This document shows, piece by piece, positions 39,227 through 50,233 of a DNA stretch of 64,000 nucleotides. Every line of letters starts with the position of its first letter. The first letter of the stretch is position 1. The notes beneath the pieces are model-generated. The model was not told the DNA's origin, searched no databases, and was given only the letters and a program-made list of their open reading frames with translations. The position numbers were made by a program, and so were the translations under genes. The stretch covers positions 3,045,501-3,109,500 of the forward strand of contig OZ026836.1 of assembly GCA_964023205.1 (NCBI GenBank), given 5' to 3'. The DNA is from Lutraria lutraria (Eukaryota; Mollusca; Bivalvia; Venerida; Mactridae).

Positions 39227-39640
39227 TTTCCGTGTGGTGTCTGTGAGAAGCCTTGTAAATCCAACCAAAATTGTATTGCTTGCGATTCCTGAGACCAATT
39301 ATTTCATGCCAACTGCACAGGAATACCACATGCAGTATCACAAGGCTGCAAGAATACCAGTTAGATCTGCTTTACCTGTATAGTACACAACTTCTCCGCT
39401 ACACTTTTTGAGACCACAAATGGTGACTCACTTGCGACCAGACGTGTCACAAAGAATTCGTACAGTATTCTCACATACATGTCTGAACCACCGACAAGCC
39501 CAGCATTCTCTGCACGTACACACAACGTCACATCCGTCGAAAGTTCTATTGGTTCACCCCAACACATATCCTCTCCAAAATCGAAGCCTGTCAAGAAAAA
39601 AGTGCACTCTTCATTTTGCATCCTGACTGTATGAGGGTCA
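39227..39640 (+). pseudogene. LINE N-terminal region with PHD-type zinc finger
   Basis: The frame with TTT at 39227 reads a cysteine/histidine series: FPCGVCEKPCKSNQNCIACD, then FHANCTGI, then ICFTC. This fits the C-x2-C / C-x2-C / H-x2-C / C-x2-C pattern of a PHD finger. Two stops interrupt it (a TGA after CDS and a TAG before ICFTC). A serine/threonine/proline-rich linker follows to about 39640. PHD-like fingers occur at the N-terminus of some animal non-LTR elements; binding to histone tails or nucleic acid is inference. Confidence 0.68.
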
Positions 39641-40230
39641 AGAAAGCAGCATTCTGGCTACTCCTGCAAAAAGTAACCCGGACATCATCATTGGCAGTGA
39701 GACCTGGCTATGTTCAGTCGGTTTTGAATGAAGATTTCCACTTTGCGACGAGAAGAGATCGCACCGTCAGTCACCATGGTGGGGTAGTGATAGCTTCCCG
39801 GGACAACATTATAGCCTCTGATATCAACATATCCACTGTTACTGACCTGTGTGCTGCAACAATCCAGTACAATGGCAAACACCCATTGAATGTTGCAGCT
39901 GCCTACCGCCCGCCGAGTAGTGACGTAGCATACACAGAATAACTCTGCCTGAAAATCAAGGAGTTACAACACAATAACCCTCATTCAACACTCTGGATCT
40001 CGGGTGACATGAACCTGTCTGATGCCAAGGGGGAATGGCACAACAATAGGCAACATATATCCTGTCAAAATAAACTAGCTCTTCTTGAATCTACTGCATG
40101 ACTCTGGCTCTTAACAGTTACCTTTCATACATGAGGAAACAACACCCTTGACCTCTTCACTACTAACAAACCATCTCTTATCCAGAAATGCAAGGCTGTA
40201 CCAGAGTGAGCGATCACGACATTGTCTTTA
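39616..40230 (+). pseudogene. LINE APE-like endonuclease, frameshifted
   Basis: The domain is recovered from several frames. First come RVKKAAFWLLLQK (frame from 39616), then NPDIIIGSETWL (39675-39710, shifted), where the glutamate is the metal-binding residue. HGGVVIASRDN and AAYRPPSSD follow in the first frame. LWISGDMNLSD (GDMN at 40003-40014) lies in another, and SDHDIVF (SDH at 40209-40217) contains the catalytic histidine. All signature blocks are present although no single frame is intact. The enzyme nicks target DNA to start target-primed reverse transcription. Confidence 0.88.
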
Positions 40231-40779
40231 TTCAAACCTCAACGCAAGTGCCAAAACAAACGCAAGATCCTATTGCGGAAGCAGGCCAACATTGGTGACC
40301 TTAAGAAGGAGTTGGCCAGGCTTACAATCAAATTTACATAGTAACGGAGATAAACACACTTTGGGTAGCCTTTAGAGACCTCTGTACGTCTTCTATAGGG
40401 AAACATGTACCAAGCATGACGAGCTCGGCAAGATTTAACCAGCCATGGGTTAACTGGAGGGTAACCGGGGAGATCTGAAGCGCTACACAAAACTCCAGAA
40501 AGACACCCAGTTTGAATGTCGTAAAGTGTGAAAGACATAGTCACAGAATATAGAGATCCGAAGAAACTTTACACATTCGTCAAAGGTAAGCGCTGTGACA
40601 GCAGTGGTGTATGTCTTCTCTGTAGAATGGTGGTATCGCCCAATGAATCGCTCATAGCGACCCGAAAGGCAAGGCAACACTACTTAAAAAACAGTTTAGT
40701 AGTTTTCAACTAAAAGGACACTACCACCATCCCTTCTTGGAAACCCATACCCTCACATCAGCCCTTTTGACATAGGTAC

Positions 40780-41480
40780 CGAAGGAGTCCAGAAACTGGT
40801 TCCCCACAAAGTAGCTGGGCCAGACTCCATCCCAAATCGCTTTCTCAAGGAGGCTGCCCAGGAAATTACTCTAGCACTATACTTGTGTTCAAGCTTCACT
40901 TCACCAAGGCAAGTTCCCAGATGATTGGAAGCAGACAGGAGACAGAACCATACTAGCCACCTACCGGCCCATATCCTTGACCTCAGTCTGTTGCAATACG
41001 TTTGAACACATCATTCACAGCCAACTCATGCCACATTTAGTGCAGCACAATACTCTTACTGATGCGCAGCATGGCTTCCGCGAGAAAGGATCATTCGAGT
41101 CTCAACTCATAGTCACGCTCCAAGATCTCGCCAAAGGACTAGATACCGGAGACCAGATTGATGCTATCTTACTTGACTTTAGTAAGGCCTTCGATAAGGT
41201 GCCACATCAGCGTCTGCCAGCAAATCTCCAGTATTATGGTATCCAAGACAATATCATACACTGGATCAGGAGCTTCCTGTCCGGTCGTAGGCAGCAGGTC
41301 CCAGGTGAAGGCCACACATCATCACTTCCGGTGTCCCTCAAGGTAACGTCCTTGTGCACTTGCTGTTTCTGTTGTACATCAACGACATGCCCAGTATAGT
41401 GACCTCAACATCTAGGCTCTTAGCCGACGACAGCCTCCTCTTCCGGAAGATCAAGTCTTGCAGACACAGCAATACTACAA
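40780..41480 (+). pseudogene. LINE reverse transcriptase, frameshifted
   Basis: Blocks in order: AGPDSIPNRFLKEAAQEI near 40814, YRPISLTSVC at about 40965, then an open frame 40977-41399 with DAQHGF and ILLDFSKAFDKVPHQRL (catalytic region A). After a frameshift near 41325 come GVPQGNVL, LLFLLYINDMPS and LADDSLLFRKIK, with the catalytic aspartates at 41426-41431. The canonical GT of GVPQGT is GN here. The catalytic residues remain, but frameshifts prevent translation as one protein. Confidence 0.9.
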
Positions 41481-41559
41481 GAGGACCTAGATGTCCTACA
41501 ACAATGGGAGAAGGACTGGATGATGTCATTTAACCCATCGAAGTCATCTGCATCAGTAG

Positions 41560-42170
41560 GAAAAGATTACACAGGAAGGCACCTGGGTCACGCTCTCGGC
41601 CCATCTTTCCTGGAAGCCCCACGTGGAAGCTACCACGAAGAGGGCCAATAGCAGCCTCGCCTTCCTGAGAAGGAACTTCACCAGCTGTCCAAGAGAAACC
41701 AAAGACCTTGCTTCTAGAAGTCTAGTGAGACAAGTACTCGAGTGTGCCTCCACAGGCTGGGACCCATATACCCAGAACTACATCCAGCAACTTGAGACAG
41801 TGAAGTGCAGGGCTGCACGAATTGTCATGGGAGACTACAGGACCACAAGTAGCGCCTCCCAGATGATCCCTCACATTTGTTGGCACACACTGCAGCACAG
41901 ACGGCTACTATAGTAAAACACACCATGATGTACCGAATCATCTACGGCCATATTGACAATCCTGCCTCCAACTACCACCGCATTGCTACATCAGCAACCA
42001 CGGGCATCGCTATATGGTACCATACTGCCGCACAGATTACCTCCGCCACTCCTTTCCCTCAGCAACACACCTGTGGAACAGCACCCAAGAATACCTGGCA
42101 ACAGCAGTCACCCTGGATGTACTGAGACAGTACCACGTCTAGAGATCAACCGCATGTAAAGAGTTCTAGA
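41560..42170 (+). pseudogene. LINE C-terminal region
   Basis: The 41623-41913 frame (ANSSLAFLRRNFTSCPRETK, WDPYTQNYIQQLE, KCRAARIVMGDY) is the conserved region following the RT in jockey/CR1-like LINEs. Out-of-frame segments continue to about 42170 with TMMYRIIYGHIDNPASNY. Function is poorly known; it may help bind RNA or DNA. Confidence 0.85.
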
Positions 42171-42265
42171 ATTTTAATCAGTACCTGTTCGCGACCCACA
42201 CCGACCTTGCACTATGTAGTCATTCCATGCACGACAGTGCTCCAGAGTGAATCATGTACATTAAT

Positions 42266-44757
42266 GGAAGAAGTGTTGACACCAAACATAACACACTGAG
42301 TCCGAGATACATATACGGAGAACAAACACTAAATCTAAGTCATTTAGAGAACTTACGAACAAACAAACCATCTAGAACCTGAACAATCAATATTGTTCTG
42401 AAAACAAACTATCAAACAACCATCAATCGACAATTTAACGCCAACCAATCGAAAGTATAGGAAAGTGACATATCCCGCAAAATGAAATAAAAATCCGAGC
42501 GAAGGATGATTCTACGGCATCAAATGATGCACAAAATACATGGAAATGTTCCAACAAGGTAATGGAATGTATTCAAGTCTTTACCGCACAATGAGAATCT
42601 TTGGACGCTAACGAATGTCAAACTCTGAAATAATTTTATAAAAATATAACCATACTGGAAATGTTCACCACTTTATTCGTGCCATATCAATTTGTCTTTG
42701 ATCTGTAAGAGTGTATTTCAGCCAAATGACGTTACACGCTCAGTGAATAGACATCCCGATGCACAAAATTCAATTATATAGAAAATAAAATAATCACACC
42801 AACAAAGTATCGCAACACCTACCAATTTATACTGACAGAATAATTAACAAATCATTACACATAACTATTTGTATCAACCAATAGAAATTCACACATTAGT
42901 TGATAGACCAATCAGGCATCATGTACATTATAACGGTATTTTAATTCAGTCATACTTTCATTCACACACAAACTACTTGCCAAACGAAGACCATTCGGAC
43001 AATATGTGCTCCTAATTATTACGTTGGATGACACAGTTTGACCACAGTATGGGACGGAAGGTAGTCGTAAAAAGCTGTTAGACCATGTAAGAGATTGTTC
43101 ATTAATTCACATGTCTGTATAGATCTGTCTGCTTGTGAAGAAACGGTTTTCATAATTATTGAGGGATTTGTTCGTTTATGTCATCAAATATCGCATATGA
43201 ATCTTATCTAGTTTCGTGAGTAAAACAAGTTTTATAATGTAACATGGTACTTAATGTCTGTATGGAGTATGTCAGTGTTGTTGTAAATTATCCCCTTGTG
43301 TGTAATGCATGTGGATTATAATTAATGTTGCCTCACTTCAAAAGATCATGAACCCATTGTAACACCATCATAAAATAGAGCTCTACTAATAATACAGTTT
43401 TAACATGACGTTTTACATTTCATTTAAAAGATTTACATTGTACGTAAAATGCAACCTCTCCAAAGCAACAACCATTGAGAATAAAACAATTATGTTGTTG
43501 TTGAAAGGTTGTTGCTCTATATAGGTTAAATTAAATCAATAGTTAAATAGTGCAGTGGGTAAAATCATGCCGTTATTGAAGGGATGCTGTCGATGAAGGG
43601 AGGGCTGCTCCGGAGAGGTTGTACTGCATTATGTTCTATATTTCTAGCACAATCATTTTACATTCACCCTCTCACAACCTACGCAGTTGACTTGATAACA
43701 CGTGACCAAGCATCCTTTGGAAATAAACAGTCCACATACATTGATAGTTTGGTGCTTGGCAAAACCATAATTTAAAATTGTTATCTTTGTAAATACAAGC
43801 AGACATTAAACAAACTCTACATTGGCAAATTGAGAAGCGGTAATTAGATTATTATTTTACGACGTACGTCGTGGTCTGGCAATAATCATACCGGTATGAC
43901 CTTGTTCAGCTGTCTTTTTTCTGCTGAAGGATTTCATGACGGACTAGTCTTGGAATGTATTATCTAAATTTGAATAATTAAGTTGAAAACAATTTGAGAA
44001 TTGTGGTGTTATTTATTTGTTCAAAATAGAATTTTTTCTCATCAGAATGACGTCCTTTTAAGCCCGTGAATTCCTTTCTGGAAAGCATTTCTGTCTTAAT
44101 TTACTTTCTTTAATACCTGCATGTGATTGCATATTGTGTCAATAAAAACAAAACTGTATTGATATTATTCTGTTCGTAAGACATGATTGAGAATGTTCAG
44201 GGTTGGAGATATTCCAAGCAACAAGATGATTCATATCACAGTTCTAAGTATGATCATGCCTAAATCCCGGACGGCTCCGTTTTTTTTAAATAATCTTATC
44301 AGTAACTCTGAGAAGAAAGATAAAATATAAAAGCCCTTATCTCGGTTATAAGAAACACAAAATCAGTAAAATTGTACAGATTACGCGCATCTGCCACATA
44401 ACAAGTAATAAAACATTGTTATTGAATAGATCTTTGTCGTAAATCTATGTTAATAGCGACACACTTGGACGAGATATGTGTTCCGTTATTTCCTTTAATG
44501 GTTCTATAAATGGACTGGATACATATAAAACTCATATTCTGCTACATTTGTCTCGGCAATCTATCTGGGATACATACCACTGCATGTACATGTACAAATT
44601 AACCATGAAAACCGTATCCTATAAAAATGTTATGGATAAGAATCGTTTTTACTATTGTCATCATTTCGTGGGCAAATTTCAGGTAGATATTTGTCCTTTT
44701 ATAATATAAATGTCATTCGGCATTTTGTTATCAGGGACGTGATAATGATCCTCTACG
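42266..44757. other. AT-rich DNA, no recognised gene
   Basis: Nothing recognised. Short frames at 43584-43775 and 44476-44709 show no motif. Confidence 0.45.
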
Positions 44758-45270
44758 TACGAGGGTGTTCCTCATTCAACAGGTGCCCGAACGACAGACT
44801 GTCAACGCTGCTTAATATTAAAAGGTAAGCATGTTTATAAATAATAGCTAGATATCTATGTTTACATATTGATATTTAGTTGTTGTCAATATACTAGTAG
44901 ATGTTTTATAATATGCTATCTTATTTGCAGGCAATTTTTTTCTTCAGATTTTACGCAGAGACCTGATGTATGAATTAAGGAAGAAGAGACCGGATGTTAA
45001 TCCAGAAGACATTATCCTGCACCAAGATAACGCACCGGCCCATACAGCATCTACCACACAGCTTGAGATTGATATTCTCGGACTTCAAAGATCAAGACAT
45101 CCGCATTACAGTCGTGACTTGGTACCCATGGATCTCGTGTGTGTGCTCGACACCCAGAGAAAAGTGTCATCATTCGACAGCCAATAGTACAGGGACACAT
45201 ACAGCAAGTGGGTAACGCGTCAGATGAAGTGCATAAGAACAGATGGTGACTATATTTATTAATATCATGT
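44758..45270 (+). pseudogene. mariner-like transposase remnant
   Basis: The frame 44966-45187 contains ILHQDNAPAHTASTT, the second-aspartate block of mariner transposases, followed by a diverged YSPDLAP block (HPHYSRDLVPMDL). In the next frame KWVTRQMKCIRTDGDY matches the usual C-terminal WxxRxxKCxxxxGxY. The left edge tacgagggtgttcc at 44758 resembles the TACGAG termini of the other mariner-like elements here. The N-terminal DNA-binding half and the first catalytic aspartate are missing. No 3' inverted repeat was found, so the copy is internally deleted and truncated. Confidence 0.82.
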
Positions 45271-46951
45271 TGAAAAGGTATGATGAGCGTTTCGGTGCGA
45301 CGTCAAAATTGACGTCGTCAGACTGTGCTGCGTGCGCCGGTGGCAGTAAGTGACCTTGTGAAAACATTTGTAAAAATATATATGTCTAATGTATATCTTC
45401 GTGATTTTTATCATTACGCTTAGGATACATTAAATTTATGACGGATGTGATAAGTTGTTCTCTTACTTATACATCGTTTGAGTTATGAATCAAATCCACG
45501 AACTTCTAGGACACGTACATGACGTCATTCGTGTACTAAGTTCAGTCAGAAAGTGTATCACATCATTGAAAATGCTTTTTAGCTTTTTTCGTTTATAAAT
45601 TATTCCAAAGCTGAATTGCATTCGAAGCATTTCTTTGACAACGCCATTATTACATTAACGAACAAAGCAATTTTCTGTACAGATTCTAAAAGAGCAATCC
45701 ATTAAAGTAGCTTTGTGGTATTCCAGAATAAATACAAACAAGCAGTCGAACAATGCCGTTTGTCAATCTACACAAGACTTATCCGATTTTCCCCACATTC
45801 ATCACCGAATCAAATCATTCAGCGTGATGTTAGATCGTCTAAGAGTCATATCTGTAATAGTTTCTGTCAATGAAACAAAAGAGCAAATACAGATCTCATG
45901 TTACAATACAAGTCTCTTACTTACAAGTATAAAAGGCGTACAAAATACAATGTTGATGTCAATACATTGATATCACGACGATAAAAATCAAAGCTCTGAA
46001 GGCACTGCTGTTGTTCAGAACAACAAAGCAATCAAAAACTGAATTTTAATGTAGGGTGAGGTATTGGGCTGAGTTTTGGAAACTGAACGATAGTCATAGT
46101 TAGCCTTCCATAGCCTTAATGCACTCGCTCGGTGCGCAGGAATTTTGTTGCAAACCATTGCAAGGTGCCACGCCATTTAATTGTAAAATTGGAAGTATTT
46201 TCGTAGGCGGAAGGTTAATGAAAGCTCTTCGGTATGCAGGAAAAATTTCCCGATCGATTGTTGAGAATTGGTCTTAAGTTCTCTAAACCTTGTGTTCGTA
46301 CCGAACAACAAAAATGAGATATTGTTATAGCAGATACCTTCAACAGTGACAATGAATCCAGAAAATAAATCGACGCTTTATTCTCCGGCAATAATCAGAA
46401 AAGCTTATCAACTGTTAGTTCTAAATATAATGTGTGGCTTTCAATTTTGAAATGTTTACTATTTCCAAATGGTGTTACTTTCCCACACTGTGGGAAATAC
46501 TCAAGTATTTAATCTGCATAATTAATGCCAAGCAATGTTTACATATTCGTTCAGATTATTATTTACGAGCCAAATATTCATGTAAATTGCATGATTGTTA
46601 TTTACAGTGATTATAAACATTCGGCGTTTGATTGTTTAAAGCAATAAAAACGGCAGTTTTGATTATTAGTAATCATGTCACATGATTTAATGGTTAAACT
46701 AATCTGTCTTATTAGGAAGCACCTCACCAAGGTACGTGAAAGGTAAAGGCTAAAATCATGATGTCATTGCTTATTAACGAGATTAAATCACTGATTGACA
46801 TTCAGTTAGAAATGGTTTATATACATGTATAAAGTATTTCAGCATAAAATTATGTCTCAATATTAACAATGGTAACATTCTCCTCTATTTCTATATGATA
46901 AACGTCAATGGCTAGTTTCGAAAAAAAACTGCCCAAAAGGAAGTGGATTTA
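45271..46951. other. AT-rich DNA, no recognised gene
   Basis: No gene recognised. A small palindrome gacgtcaaaattgacgtc at 45299-45316 lies next to the mariner remnant. Part of a dispersed repeat occurs at 46124-46200. Confidence 0.4.
46124..46200 (+). repeat. Dispersed cactcgctcggtgcg repeat, copy 1
   Basis: Shares cactcgctcggtgcg with 57905, then the weaker segments aatttt(g/a)(t/a)tgca and catttaattgtaaaa. The related copies are at 54937-55035 and 57900-58060. Confidence 0.5.
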
Positions 46952-47096
46952 CCTCCACAAATATAGAAGTTGTCAGCTCCTTGTGGATACAGTCCTGGAA
47001 AACTTGTTAGGTGAATCGGACGCTGTATGTAACTGTAATATCGTTGAAAACCGGCACCAAAGCCACTGAAACTATGATAAAGTTGCCAGATATCAT
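46952..47096 (-). CDS. Candidate internal exon of an unknown protein
   Basis: On the minus strand a pyrimidine/AT-rich acceptor ending in tatag precedes 47096, and a donor GGAG|GTAAAT follows 46952. The 145-nt interval is open in a frame reading DDIWQLYHSFSGFGAGFQRY, later LTSFPGLYPQGADNFYICGG. The aromatic and glycine-rich composition looks more protein-like than most chance frames in this window. I do not recognise the family and no neighbouring exon is identified. A second frame starting at an ATG within the exon is also open for about 29 codons, which weakens the case. Confidence 0.28.
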
Positions 47097-47285
47097 CTAT
47101 AGGTATATGATAAATAATTATGCATCTTGTCAACAGAACTTTCACAAGTTCTGAAGAGATATGATTTTATTAACTGAAAGTAAATTCCAAATCTGCAGTG
47201 GCTCGACCTAACTAGGTATATAAGGGAGAGAACTACGTTCATACTGTCTGGCCGCTATTAAGCAAGGTGAACCATAACTACATAA

Positions 47286-47305
47286 CGTCGGTCGGCTGCC
47301 AAAAC
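47286..47305. repeat. Left arm of a 5.9-kb inverted repeat pair
   Basis: The 20-mer cgtcggtcggctgccaaaac is repeated as its exact reverse complement at 53128-53147. Similarity continues inward for about 25 bp at lower identity. The 5,862-bp interval contains two unrelated LINE fragments in opposite orientation. Confidence 0.85.
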
Positions 47306-47914
47306 GACGTATCTCAATTTTTCAAGGTTTTCAGGAGAAGATAAAAACTATTTCAGATATTTATATTTTAAGTTAGGAAAACACTGTTTTCAAATTTGAT
47401 AACCTTTAATAAGGCTTCTTTGATTGTGAAATTAATTTTACGTTTTCCCTTTGCTGGATTATTAGTTTCTTCATTTACGACATTTTGACCCATATTTTTG
47501 GTCAGATACGACATTTTGCATAATGTAATTGCATTGTAGATAGTATGATATTGTTAATAAAGTTCATTTAGAGACGAAACACAAGCGTTTAAATCTATTT
47601 AGTTTCCATTTAAATAGTTATAAACATTCAAAGATCGTTTAAGAGCCTATTTATTAGCTTTTCTCTAATATTTAAGTGTAAATTCTATCTATAACTATAT
47701 CATTAGTGACACTCTACTACTACTATATTTAAATCTTAAAACCTTCATGAATAAACGAAATGCAATGTATAAGAAATATGTTTTCTTATTTTATGTATCA
47801 AAAACTGACACCAAATAATAACATGTTTCCAATGTATTTGAGCTACTTTTTTACATAAAATGAGCTATTATAATAAAATATAACACTGAACTGGTAACAA
47901 TAAATTAAAACAAC
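47306..47914. other. AT-rich DNA inside the inverted repeat pair
   Basis: Nothing recognised. Contains a local duplication of tacgacattttg at 47476 and 47508. Confidence 0.5.
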
Positions 47915-48439
47915 ATGATTATGTTATCATATAAAGATAAATGGTTAGCAAGTGTCCAGAGAGCAAATGCTTTAAATGGTAATGGGGGGAATAAATTGAG
48001 GATGTATGCTTTGCTCACTGATAATTTTGATACCAAGGACTATTGCAAATTGATCATGTCTAAAACACATCGTTCAGCCTTTGCTAAGTTCAGGGCAGGA
48101 GTTGCTCCTTTAAGGATCGAAACAGGAAGATATGAGGGACTGTCAGTTCAAAACCGTAGATGTCCATTCTGTTCAGATTTTGTTGAAACAGAAACTTATG
48201 TTTTGTTTCAATGTCCCAAATATAGTTTGATAAGGCAAGAATTGATACAGATGGCTAGTGGAATTGTAAATGGGTTCTCAACTTTGGCTTTCAATGAAAA
48301 ATATAGAATTGTTTTCTCCAATAAAGAATTGATAAAAATAACAGCAAAAACCTGCCACAAAGAAATTTACTTCTGTGTAAATAGTCAATACGAATGTTTT
48401 ACATGGTTTTATAGAAGTTCTTTTTATTGCTGCAAATGA
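47915..48439 (+). mobile_element. LINE 3' fragment, C-terminal coding region
   Basis: A 174-codon open frame. AFAKFRAGVAPLRIETGRYE and CPFCSDFVETETYVLFQCP form a zinc-knuckle-like C-x2-C...C block seen near the C-terminus of many invertebrate non-LTR ORF2 proteins. The RT and endonuclease are not present upstream, so the copy is heavily 5'-truncated, as is typical for LINEs. A T-run follows at 48440. This fragment is unbroken, unlike the other LINEs here. Exact clade unknown. Confidence 0.72.
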
Positions 48440-48449
48440 ATTTTTTTTT

Positions 48450-49341
48450 TTTAATGTCAAGAAATCTTTTAAAGTTTGCAATACTAAAGCTTGTGTATAT
48501 TTACATGTGTCATATTTCAGTTCACTCAACAGCATCTATTGGTGTCCGAACAGGCTCTTTTAAGTGTCTCTCTGTCAGTTCAATTTCTACAATTTGTTTC
48601 ATTTTTTGAGAGTCATGATGATCAAAAATACTCAATTATTGTATGCTGTTAAGCGATATACTCGAAATAATTATATCATCTCTTATAACTCTAAAACACA
48701 CTGATTGTACATAATTAAAGTCAAATATCAACCTAGTTTTAACAATTACATAGTACTATCTATGCAAATCGTATAAACAACATGTTTATTTTTGGACCAA
48801 GGTTAAATAAAGTTCAGGTGAAACTTGATTTTCAAATAGTAAGAAATAAATATTATGTAATTCTTCCGGTTCGAAACATCGTCCGGTTGGATAGAACTAA
48901 CAAAAAATAGGACTTATACATATTTAAGGAAATCGCTGGAAAGAAGAGAAATCAAAACGCATCTATACAACAACATTAAAATATGTTTTTGAAACGAACA
49001 TCCGTTGCAAGTAAATAAAATACATGCAATCAATGTAGTAATTAAAGAAATAGAAACATTTGAACATAAAAGTATTATTAAACAAGATATTTAAACATCA
49101 TTTCAGAGGCTATTGTTTATATTGTTTCTTTGTTCACTGAACTAGATGGCATTTGGTGTTCGTTTCGATTTCAAACACTATAAACAATTGCAATAAAATG
49201 GTTCCCTAATTATGCCTATCCAAATACAATATCAATTTTATGTAACAATTTAGCATTGCTGCAATTTTTATCTCTTGATTTTTGGAGGCACCAGTGTATT
49301 TGGTTGTTCAGTATTGCGCGCTTTTCATGGAAAATAAAAAA
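48450..49341. other. AT-rich DNA, no recognised gene
   Basis: Nothing recognised. Confidence 0.45.
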
Positions 49342-49599
49342 TCAATCTTTGTAGTTTAACTTAACCTGGATGTTTCCATCTGGGGTGTAGGCGATTACAC
49401 ATACATTTGTTACCATTGGAATATCAACTATGTAGCCAGGTCTACTGGAATTGTAGAAATTAAAATCTGAAAACTTTCTGAAGAATGTGTGGTCAATACA
49501 GTGCGTAAGATACGGTTGATTCCTGTGGTATTCATTTATTATTTCTGTGTTGTTTTGTGGAATGTAAAATTCTAATGTTCTTTTTCTTATTTTTTCGCT
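49342..49599 (-). CDS. Unrecognised 86-codon open frame, possible exon or TE fragment
   Basis: The minus strand is open from just after a TAG at 49600-49602 to a TGA at 49342. It has no ATG near its 5' end, so it would be an exon or a broken gene. The sequence looks protein-like: NQPYLTHCIDHTFFRKFSDF, then SSRPGYIVDIPMVTNVCVIA and YTPDGNIQVKLNYKD. The hydrophobic/charged alternation and the YTPDGNIQVKL beta-hairpin-like end differ from the K/N/I-rich chance frames nearby. I cannot name the family. It lies between two LINE fragments, so a mobile-element origin is possible. Confidence 0.38.
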   Translation of the reverse strand, partial: SEKIRKRTLEFYIPQNNTEIINEYHRNQPYLTHCIDHTFFRKFSDFNFYNSSRPGYIVDIPMVTNVCVIAYTPDGNIQVKLNYKD

Positions 49600-49602
49600 C
49601 TA

Positions 49603-50233
49603 TGCTGTTAATTTAGGGATGCAACGATACAACATAACCCGTATTGCGATTTATTGCAATACAGTCGGCCCATATCGCAATACGTATTGCAATTCAAAGA
49701 AGTAATGTAAAACACAAGTAATGTCAAGCCACTGTTAACTCAAGTGTTACATAGAGATAGTGTAACCAACAGATGGCCTATCACTACCAATAGATAACTA
49801 TCGTTTTACACACTGTACCAAGATAGGTTTATTGGAAAACTGCAAATGATCAATACTTATTGATTAGTTTTTGCAAAGAATAAAAATAAGTTGCAAAGAT
49901 ATATATATTTTTTTAATTTATTTTTATTCTTCATACTCGTACAATCATATGGAATGTTATGTTACATATTGTTACATATGTTTAACATACAAGTTTGTAA
50001 AGAATCATCATGCATATATAACATTTTATATTGTTGCAAATATTTGATGTTTTCATATGAAGAATATATAAATTTTAAGGAGAAAAGAAATGAAGAAAAA
50101 AAATAATAGAGGGTTTAAGCTCGTTTCCGAGTCCGTATAATTAATAATATTCATACATGAATGATATTTGTAACAGTTGAAAATGTAAAAGGTTTTAGAA
50201 AGTTTTTGCTCGGAAAGATGATACATTTGTAAA
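49603..50233. other. AT-rich DNA, includes 3' UTR of the Tx1-like LINE
   Basis: The right part is the probable 3' untranslated tail of the minus-strand LINE. On the minus strand it includes ctcggaaacgag (50121-50132), which can form a small stem with a GAAA loop, followed by an A/T-rich tail. The left part has nothing recognised. Confidence 0.4.

Larger units (their letters stand above)
39200..42265 (+). mobile_element. Non-LTR retrotransposon (LINE) with PHD, endonuclease and RT
   Basis: A nearly full-length but inactivated LINE. Read across frames it encodes, in order, a PHD-type zinc finger, an APE-like endonuclease, a reverse transcriptase and a C-terminal region. It is GC-richer than its surroundings, which fits a relatively recent insertion. 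RT motifs (ILLDFSKAFDKVPH, GVPQG, LADD) place it with the jockey/CR1-like groups; the exact clade needs a tree. At least five frameshifts and several stops separate the parts. Neither a clear poly-A tail nor target duplications were found; the 3' boundary is approximate. Confidence 0.9.

Noticed and set aside
39616..39942. Host gene with an endonuclease-like protein
   Set aside because: The neighbouring out-of-frame motifs (SETWL, GDMN, SDH) and the RT downstream show it is part of one broken LINE.
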